This document shows positions 51,683 through 57,143 of a stretch of DNA of 57,143 nt, in pieces. Position 1 is the first letter of the stretch; every line of letters begins with the position of its first letter. The stretch is taken from contig CAZSHS010000025.1 of the NCBI GenBank assembly GCA_964606665.1, positions 1-57,143 on the forward strand, in the 5' to 3' direction. The stretch comes from Aved-18 sp964606665 (GTDB taxonomy: Bacteria > Cyanobacteriota > Vampirovibrionia > Obscuribacterales > Obscuribacteraceae). The notes below the pieces were generated by a model. It made no database searches. It was given only the letters and a program-made list of their open reading frames with translations, and had not been told where the DNA came from. The position numbers were made by a program, and so were the translations under genes.

Positions 51683-52243
51683 CTAGTTTAGAAATTCGGA
51701 GATTTGAGCCGCATCGCCTTTTGGCAGTGCAATGGAAGTGATTTTGGGTCCGTTGTCCCAAATAACTGTAAGTTGAAACTCAGTGTAATAGCCAATGGGT
51801 ATGTTTTCGGCAGGCTGTTTTGTATAGTTTCCCCTGAGTGAAACAATATAGCCAGACTTAGCTGAGCCGCCTATTACTGCTGCTTCTATTGGGGTAAAAT
51901 AGATGCAATTTTCGGGATTGGCTTTCCAGAAGAACTGCTTGAACTCATTAAGACTTGAATTCGTCAGAAACTCAGATGCCGTATTGTGATTTTGCTCTGC
52001 TGAAAGTGGCAGAAGGTCAAAGAGAGTGGAAGCATTGTCATATACAAAGGAGCTCGCCAGGCATGGAGTTAGCTCGCTTTTATAGTTTTTCGGTGCTTTC
52101 GATAGACAATTATTCACCAGTTCGTCCTGGAAATAATTTCCAATGTTGCGCCCAATTAAATGCCCGTCGAGCAAGCTGACAGCAAGTATAAGAATAAGAG
52201 ACGGACCAAAACCGAAGATGCCTGGAAGCCGGTGCTGAATCAT
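51683..52243 (-). CDS. Anchored protein, paralogue of the gene at 49078
   Basis: 186 residues. N-terminal membrane segment (FGPSLILILAVSLLDGHLIG) then a soluble domain. Shared elements with the 49078 gene product: MIQHRLPGIFGFGP start, FWKANPENCIYFTPIEA, GGSAKSGYIVSL, and PKITSIALPKGDAAQISEFL at the end. Spacing of these blocks is the same, which supports duplication and divergence. Role unknown. Confidence 0.65.
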   Translation of the reverse strand: MIQHRLPGIFGFGPSLILILAVSLLDGHLIGRNIGNYFQDELVNNCLSKAPKNYKSELTPCLASSFVYDNASTLFDLLPLSAEQNHNTASEFLTNSSLNEFKQFFWKANPENCIYFTPIEAAVIGGSAKSGYIVSLRGNYTKQPAENIPIGYYTEFQLTVIWDNGPKITSIALPKGDAAQISEFLN

Positions 52244-52315
52244 GCTTCATTCCTTTAAGTCGAAAGAGCCTCTAATTCAGATATGCCCTGGAACTTGTCT
52301 GTTATATTATTTCCT

Positions 52316-53863
52316 ATGCATAAATTGAGCACCGTCACATTCCTAACTATTGTTAGTCTTACCGCGAGCTTTGCCACGCCCGCTTTCGGCTTGGACAAAA
52401 AGACTTCGTCGCAAAATGCCGTATCTGAAGCCGCACGAATCAACAATTATGCCACCAAGTTGGTAATGCAAGGGAAATACGATCAAGCAATTCCTTTGTA
52501 TCGTAGTTTGCTCGCAGATTATCCACACTACAAAATGGGTTACGCCAACCTCGGTATTGCGCTTTTCAATAAAGCTGCTGATTTACAAGACAAGAATAAA
52601 GATTGGGCAATGCTCGATTTATTGGAAGAGGCAGTTTTCTGGAATCCGCAAGATAAAAAAGCGGTCAATGGATTAAACGCACAAATTGATTGTCTTAATT
52701 TAAATCCCAAGTCTCGCTCTGATCGTCTGGATCTGGCGGAACGAGCCAAGCAACGAAAAAATAAACGAGCCGCATTGACAGAGCTTAGAGCGGCGCGTAC
52801 CCTCGCATCATCTAAGGAACTTGACAAAGAAATCAAAGACTTAGAAGACTCACTTAATTCAGATCGCGTGGTGCACATTTCAACCAAAGGAATTCCGGAG
52901 TTCATAGATTGCGACTCTTACATGGAAAATGTGCAGTCGAGAATCAAAAGCGCTTGGGATGTTCCAATTTCTGAGAAGTCCCTCTCAACTGTCACCACAT
53001 TCAGTGTTGATTTGAATGGGAAAATAAAGAATATCAAAAATAACAAACCTTCGCTTCGCAAAGACTATAACATTGCGGCATTGAAGGCAATTAATACTGT
53101 CGAATGGTTGCGCGAGATTCCAATTGGCATGAAGGTCGATTTGGATGTTCAGTTTACGTTTGACTACAACGTTTATTCCAAAACGCCAAACGTGCCGCTT
53201 CGACCCAGTGCTACCGACATCAAATTCGCCAAAACATTCAATCAAGCAAAAGACTTTTATCGTCAGAAAAATTTCACGAGTGCAATTGATAAATACCAAG
53301 AGGCGCTTAAGCTTGATGTTGAGGATGGTCGAACACTTGCTGAAAATCACTTGAGTGATAGTTACTATCAGTTGGCAAAACAGAATCTCAACTCCGACGC
53401 AAAAAACGCGGCTGAAAATTTTCGACAATGTTTGATTTTAGCTCCAGATTATGACAGAGCTGAAGCCGGGTTTTCTAGCGCTTTAGAAAAGCTTGGTGTC
53501 AACCCCAAGTCTGTGACGGATCGCGAAAAGTTAATTGATGAGATGGTGGCAAATCACAATTACGATTTTGCGTTAGTTGACTGCAAGTCTTTGCTGAAAA
53601 TATCAAACAAAGAGCAGAAAGAGCGCTTTACCGACAAGCTTATACAAATACAAAGAGTAAGTCGCAGCGCCAGAGCCAAGAATAATTGGGAGGATTTTCT
53701 AAAGAAAAATCCAAACTCGGTCGAAGCTAGAATTGCAATCGTTAAATGTCTTATAGACATGAATGAGAAGCCGCAAGCAATCGAGATATTAAACGATGTG
53801 TTGAAGCAAAATCCACATCACAAGCAAGCTAAGGATTTGCTAGATAAATTGAATTCAAATTGA
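52316..53863 (+). CDS. Exported TPR protein with an internal TonB-C-like domain
   Basis: 515 residues from ATG 52316, which gives a signal peptide (MHKLSTVTFLTIVSLTASFA, cleavage after AFG). TPR-like helices precede (KYDQAIPLYRSLLADYPHYK) and follow (NFTSAIDKYQEALKLDVEDG, NEKPQAIEILNDVLKQNPHH) a TonB-C-like domain at about 200-285 (YMENVQSRIKSAWDVPISEK, TTFSVDLNGKIKNIK, ALKAINTVEWLREIP). The order TPR, TonB-C, TPR is unusual. Probably an envelope scaffold. It is convergent with the minus-strand module starting at 53878. Confidence 0.8.
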   Translation: MHKLSTVTFLTIVSLTASFATPAFGLDKKTSSQNAVSEAARINNYATKLVMQGKYDQAIPLYRSLLADYPHYKMGYANLGIALFNKAADLQDKNKDWAMLDLLEEAVFWNPQDKKAVNGLNAQIDCLNLNPKSRSDRLDLAERAKQRKNKRAALTELRAARTLASSKELDKEIKDLEDSLNSDRVVHISTKGIPEFIDCDSYMENVQSRIKSAWDVPISEKSLSTVTTFSVDLNGKIKNIKNNKPSLRKDYNIAALKAINTVEWLREIPIGMKVDLDVQFTFDYNVYSKTPNVPLRPSATDIKFAKTFNQAKDFYRQKNFTSAIDKYQEALKLDVEDGRTLAENHLSDSYYQLAKQNLNSDAKNAAENFRQCLILAPDYDRAEAGFSSALEKLGVNPKSVTDREKLIDEMVANHNYDFALVDCKSLLKISNKEQKERFTDKLIQIQRVSRSARAKNNWEDFLKKNPNSVEARIAIVKCLIDMNEKPQAIEILNDVLKQNPHHKQAKDLLDKLNSN

Positions 53864-53877
53864 TTTGACAAGCGCAA

Positions 53878-54212
53878 CTAGGCACGCTTGAGTCTAGATT
53901 TTGCGTCGTTTGTAACCCGTTTCTTAGAAAGTCTAGTCACGGTTACCTTAGGTAATGGTCTGTCTTCTAGCTTTTGGTAAGCTATGAGATGACTTTTACG
54001 AAGTTCCTTTTTTGCGATTTCCGAAGCGATCTGAACAGGACTTTCGTGGTAAATAAGATTTTCCATTCTTTTTTTCTTGCAAAGGTCNNNNNNNNNNCCT
54101 CCCAATCAGTTCTATAAGCAATCGTTTTACGTCTTGCTGTAGAGGGAGGGATTTTATAAATCTCGATGAGAGACCTAACTACAAGGTACCAATAAAATTC
54201 ATTCTGATTCAA
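53878..54212 (-). CDS. Partner gene of the ADP-ribosyltransferase-like protein, split by a gap
   Basis: A minus-strand gene broken by ten Ns. The first part (TTG 54212, overlapping the TGA of the upstream gene) reads MNQNEFYWYLVVRSLIEIYK, then IPPSTARRKTIAYRTDWE. The second part reads DLCKKKRMENLIYHESPVQI, then ASEIAKKELRKSH and ends SRLKRA. The two halves are in different frames at the nominal gap length, so the true gap must differ. The strongly basic C-terminus suggests nucleic-acid binding. Its position fits an antitoxin or regulator for the gene before it, but no family can be assigned with confidence. Confidence 0.55.
54088..54097. other. Assembly gap (10 N)
   Basis: Ten undetermined bases inside the small partner gene; real length unknown. 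It hides part of the gene that would decide its family. Confidence 0.99.
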
Positions 54213-54718
54213 TCTAATATCTCCCAGTTTATAGAATCAAACAACAGTTCGCAAGCTTTTTGAGTGTGGAAGCTAATTTGATCCTTCCCGCGAAATACTC
54301 CACGGCGAGGATGTCTTGAAAGAGGTCCGGCAATAACATCATATTTATTATTCGAAGGAGAGTGGATATTTCCGGCTCTGCAATGTTCAATCAAATCTAT
54401 AAAGTCAGGACTGTAGCGTATGAAAAATAGAATAGACCGTTGGCTCAGTTTATTTCGATCCATTTCTGCGACTAGTATTCTAGGTTTAACGTAATTGCCG
54501 TTTGCGTGAGAGGCTCTTGTTGCAGCTTTTTCCGCCCAGACTTCAACCTGATTGAAATTAGTGGTGGTATAAATTCCTTGACCAAAATCATTACTGAGTC
54601 GAGTTCTTTCAAGGGCGAATCTACCTTCTGCTTTGATTTGGTCAGCAGCAATTTGATGCGTACCGTGGAATAGTTGCAATTTTTGATTAGTCTTGTTTAA
54701 ATCGCTGTTTTGCTGCAA
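54209..54718 (-). CDS. DUF3990-like protein, predicted ADP-ribosyltransferase fold
   Basis: 169 residues from a TTG (start uncertain, no ribosome binding site seen). The N-terminal LQLFHGTHQIAADQIKAEGR, then NDFGQGIYTTTNFNQVEVWA, matches the DUF3990 pattern of a His-Gly-Thr strand, then Phe-Gly-x-Gly-x-Tyr-Thr-Thr-Thr, as in ADP-ribosyltransferase-like proteins. Later blocks are ILVAEMDRNKL, YDVIAGPLSRHP and SFHTQKACELLFDSINWEIL. DUF3990 members are predicted toxins. A small gene overlaps its stop, and a HEAT-like gene lies upstream, a layout typical of accessory modules. Confidence 0.7.
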   Translation of the reverse strand: MQQNSDLNKTNQKLQLFHGTHQIAADQIKAEGRFALERTRLSNDFGQGIYTTTNFNQVEVWAEKAATRASHANGNYVKPRILVAEMDRNKLSQRSILFFIRYSPDFIDLIEHCRAGNIHSPSNNKYDVIAGPLSRHPRRGVFRGKDQISFHTQKACELLFDSINWEILD

Positions 54719-54734
54719 GCATGCAAATGTAAAA

Positions 54735-54845
54735 TTATGCTTTTGCAGTTTGACTTGACTCCACTAATCCTCGCCCTGAATCGATTTGCTTGAGCAAAGT
54801 TTCGACCGCATCAAGCGCATGGCTTGAAACTGCGCTTGCGAGCGA
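54735..54845 (-). pseudogene. Possible gene remnant
   Basis: One minus-strand frame reads ASAVSSHALDAVETLLKQID followed by SGRGLVESSQTAKA and TAA, with a stop a few codons upstream and no start. It looks coding in composition and recalls the C-terminus of oxidoreductase-like proteins, but it is too short to assign. Confidence 0.25.
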
Positions 54846-54860
54846 TTAACACGTAAAGAA

Positions 54861-55439
54861 TCAACAACTAAATGAATGATCGCAATCCGTACAAGTAATC
54901 TTTATTTGCGAATTGGAAACTAATTCTTCCAATCGTTTTTTATTCAGATCTAAATCTTCTTCCATATCAAATTCAAATTCGGCATCGCACTCAGGACACT
55001 CGGGAGCGGCTCCGTCTCGCAAAGAAAGAGCTGCAGCAATTAGATGCTGAGCAGGATATTTATCTAGAAGATTCTGTGCGATAGCTTCGCGAATTATTGG
55101 AAGCGATTTTTGTTGCATTACTTCCATGGCAGAATCGAATGGTTCGATGAGGTCAGGTGGAACAGTGCCCCCAACCAGATTTCCTTTGCTTTGAATAGTC
55201 CCGCATAAAATCAACGTTTGGATTTTAAATTCTAAATCGGCACTATCTGTCAATGACACCAAATGTGGTACTGCTGCATAAGTCGCCGAATAGATACTAT
55301 TTTGGTGACAAAGAGATCCCCAGGCATCGCTCCATCGCGACTGATTGGAAACTAAATCATTAATTAGCTTCGGAGTTTCCTTGGCATTGCCGTATGCCTG
55401 ACGTAAGTCTCTCCAGCGAGGGCTATCTAGTGCGAGCAT
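54861..55439 (-). CDS. HEAT-like protein with a zinc-ribbon tail
   Basis: 192 residues. The first 130 (SPRWRDLRQAYGNAKETPKL, SDAWGSLCHQNSIYSATYAA, VPHLVSL) resemble HEAT-type helical proteins often found next to toxin or immunity genes. The C-terminal part carries two CxxC pairs (ECPECDAEFEF and ITCTDCDHSF), a likely zinc ribbon. Function is unknown; an immunity role is a guess from neighbours. Confidence 0.6.
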   Translation of the reverse strand: MLALDSPRWRDLRQAYGNAKETPKLINDLVSNQSRWSDAWGSLCHQNSIYSATYAAVPHLVSLTDSADLEFKIQTLILCGTIQSKGNLVGGTVPPDLIEPFDSAMEVMQQKSLPIIREAIAQNLLDKYPAQHLIAAALSLRDGAAPECPECDAEFEFDMEEDLDLNKKRLEELVSNSQIKITCTDCDHSFSC

Positions 55440-55541
55440 CTTGTCACCTTATATCCTTTTTGACTATTGTACGACAACGTCACATTAAAGGCGAAAATGG
55501 GAATATTGAAATTGAATATGTAATCTAAAGGATATAGAGCT

Positions 55542-56720
55542 TTGACTAGATACTTTGCTTTCAGACTAGTCTACTTAGAACTCCTTCTAATGCTTTGCAA
55601 TTGCATTGGGATTTCGTACTTAACAGCAAAATTTTCTGACAACAGCTATCAATTTGGGATTACTGCAATTTTGGTCTTTCTGATCGGTTTTGGATTTTAT
55701 CGATTTTTGCGCGGGCAAGAGAAGGCCGTGCTTTATTTTCAGCAGATGAATGCGATTTGCCCGACTTTAGCCAGGTTTGAACGCGTTCATTTTTATACTT
55801 ACTCAACTTTCTTAATCGCCGCAATAACTTTAACTTTGAAGTGGTCTTACACAACTTGCGTTTTGCCAATCTCACTGGAATTGGCGTCCTATCAGCAATT
55901 TGAGCTAGCAGAGCGAATTCATACATTAGACAATAACTTTAGCGGCAAAATTCGTAACCGTGCTGCTACTTCAGTCGCCTTAAATCGAAATTGGATACTG
56001 GGCATTCCTGATGTTAATTCAGCTCGCCGTGCGATAAGTACTGTATATGGTGCTGAAAGCCAACAAACGGCAGATTTTGAGCGGTCTTTGGCGGTCTCTT
56101 TATTTCATAACAAACAATATAGTGAGGCTGAGGTATGCATCGCACGTTCAGTGAATCTATACAATCAATTGAACTTGAAAACTGAGACCATCGCGACTCT
56201 AGCGACACAAGCATATTATTTAGCGAAAAAGGGGGACAATGCCCAAGCTAATGCACTGGAGTTGAAGCTTTTGACTACGATCAATCAATTACCAGTTTGC
56301 GAAGATAAAGTGAGTCTTCTTACAGATTTAGCTGAGGTTGCCAACCTACTTGGACAGGGTGAATTGGAAAAATCGTTACTGCACACAAGTAAGCTTTTTG
56401 CTAAAGAAGTCGAGAAAAAGCAATTAAAATCAAACTCCCTAGAGTCGGAAGAACCATACTTTATGTTGGTTGGGATCTTTGGTGGTCTGGCACTTTCAGC
56501 TTTGACTTTTAACTTTATCGCATTCCAATATTTTTGTTTTAAGTACAGACGAGTGCTTCGTCACTCCCGACAAATAGAAGAACAAGTGCATGCGCTTTTA
56601 TTCTTAATTCCGGCTGCACTGAGTATGAACAAGAAATTAGTAGCTCAAGAGTACAGTATAAAATTAGTTGAACTTTCAGAAATGAGCCTAAATAGTAGTA
56701 GTGATAGCGGACAAGCCTAA
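55542..56720 (+). CDS. Membrane protein with TPR-like helices
   Basis: 392 residues from TTG with AAAGGA upstream. Three hydrophobic segments in the first 110 residues (YLELLLMLCNCIGISYLTAK, FGITAILVFLIGFGFYRFL, TYSTFLIAAITLTLKWSYTT), a TPR-like helical region (NKQYSEAEVCIARSVNLYNQ, DNAQANALELKLLTTINQLP, GQGELEKSLLHTSKLFAKEV), another membrane segment near 305-325 and a helical tail. The tandem helices suggest a scaffold. It overlaps the phosphatase-like gene by 20 bases. Confidence 0.7.
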   Translation: MTRYFAFRLVYLELLLMLCNCIGISYLTAKFSDNSYQFGITAILVFLIGFGFYRFLRGQEKAVLYFQQMNAICPTLARFERVHFYTYSTFLIAAITLTLKWSYTTCVLPISLELASYQQFELAERIHTLDNNFSGKIRNRAATSVALNRNWILGIPDVNSARRAISTVYGAESQQTADFERSLAVSLFHNKQYSEAEVCIARSVNLYNQLNLKTETIATLATQAYYLAKKGDNAQANALELKLLTTINQLPVCEDKVSLLTDLAEVANLLGQGELEKSLLHTSKLFAKEVEKKQLKSNSLESEEPYFMLVGIFGGLALSALTFNFIAFQYFCFKYRRVLRHSRQIEEQVHALLFLIPAALSMNKKLVAQEYSIKLVELSEMSLNSSSDSGQA

Positions 56721-57066
56721 AACTAAAATTCTCTTCGTTTGCAGTCAAAACAGGCTGCGAAGCGCCACTGCCGAAAAGATTTACGAGAAAGTGCAGCACT
56801 ATGACGTCCGATCTGCTGGCACAGATAAAAGTGCTCGAATCCGCATCACGCCTGGTCACATTGGATGGGCAGACTGGATTTTCGTAATGGAGAAGCGGCA
56901 TCTAAAATTGCTTCGAAATAAATACAGACAAGAGATGCAAGGCAGGCGAATTGTCTGTCTCAATATTCCCGACGATTATGATTTCATGGATCGCGAACTG
57001 GTGCTTCTGCTCAAGTCACTGCTTAGCGAATACATTGATATTCCTGAAGACGATGAAGAGGATTAG
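56701..57066 (+). CDS. Low-molecular-weight protein-tyrosine-phosphatase-like protein
   Basis: 121 residues from GTG 56701 inside the previous gene. The P-loop is ILFVCSQNRLRSATAE, matching C-x5-R (Cys14, Arg20), then VRSAGTDKSARIRITPGHIG, ADWIFVMEKRHL and LNIPDDYDFMDRELVLLL. The family is shorter than classical LMW-PTPs and is found widely in bacteria; the C-terminal acidic tail (EDDEED) is extra. It probably acts on phosphotyrosine or small phosphates. Confidence 0.85.
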   Translation: MIADKPKTKILFVCSQNRLRSATAEKIYEKVQHYDVRSAGTDKSARIRITPGHIGWADWIFVMEKRHLKLLRNKYRQEMQGRRIVCLNIPDDYDFMDRELVLLLKSLLSEYIDIPEDDEED

Positions 57067-57143
57067 CTTGCCTTAAGCCTCTTGTAATCTTTGGTAATGT
57101 TTCGAAGGGCTGAACTGGCGATTTTTTCCGGCATTTGATATCT
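57063..57143 (-). CDS. C-terminal end of a minus-strand gene (partial)
   Basis: The minus strand reads open from the window end to TAA at 57063-57065, ending in MPEKIASSALRNITKDYKRL, then KAS. It overlaps the end of the phosphatase-like gene by four bases, a common convergent layout. Too short for assignment. Confidence 0.35.
   Translation of the reverse strand, partial: RYQMPEKIASSALRNITKDYKRLKAS

Overview
The window reads as a piece of a draft bacterial genome (two runs of ten Ns mark scaffold joins), moderately AT-rich, with dense, mostly operonic genes. Lipoprotein and Sec signal peptides, TonB-C-like domains, type IV pilin-like genes and many exported TPR proteins point to a diderm. The combination of TPR-rich exported proteins, a GspE-like protein, a membrane Ser/Thr kinase and a DNMT2-like enzyme suggests a Melainabacteria/Obscuribacterales-type relative of Cyanobacteria. 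That placement is inference; no rRNA or ribosomal protein marker is present, and I see no tRNA, CRISPR array or complete insertion sequence.

Layout. 1-3.6 kb: end of an asparagine-synthase-like gene, two related membrane proteins, an HPF/cold-shock fusion, then a short operon of a ferritin-like protein, a SelW/Rdx-type selenoprotein with an in-frame UGA, and an FKBP lipoprotein. 3.8-7.2 kb: a GspE-like protein lacking its ATPase half, and two exported acidic/TPR proteins. 7.4-11.9 kb: a tightly coupled operon of thioredoxin-like protein, small membrane protein, membrane Ser/Thr kinase, histidine kinase and response regulator. 11.9-18.3 kb: an anchored unknown protein, a DNMT2-like methyltransferase, a TadE-like protein, a Q/Y- and G/Y/M-repeat exported protein and a large SF2 helicase with a membrane hairpin. 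18.4-20.4 kb: a TPR protein and two Cys-rich exported proteins, one resembling copper storage proteins.

20.6-29.9 kb is mostly core metabolism: panB, a TPR protein, fabG-acpP-fabF-gatA, cysK and a deoxyhypusine-synthase-like gene. 29.9-36.5 kb: a large GAF-REC-GAF-GGDEF-HD-GYP protein, a 3-methyladenine DNA glycosylase, a cell-wall amidase, and VanZ and DUF4239 membrane proteins. 36.5-43.4 kb: a HicB-like gene with a palindrome upstream, a TonB-C-like protein, three pilin-like genes, a broken DUF1877 gene and small membrane proteins, then a TPR-thioredoxin protein. 43.4-48.3 kb: an operon of GT20 trehalose-phosphate-synthase-like enzyme, degenerate receiver, OmpR-type regulator and sensor kinase, divergent from a zinc dehydrogenase. 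48.3-57.1 kb: ArsR and RRM regulators, NUDIX and DUF188 proteins, a duplicated anchored family, a TPR/TonB-C protein, a candidate ADP-ribosyltransferase toxin with a partner gene cut by a scaffold gap, a HEAT-like protein and a small tyrosine-phosphatase-like protein.

The points most worth a second look are the UGA-containing SelW gene with a candidate SECIS hairpin, a 74-bp palindromic element present in three intergenic copies, the DUF3990-type ADP-ribosyltransferase module, the DNMT2-like gene, and the operon joining a Ser/Thr kinase to a two-component pair.
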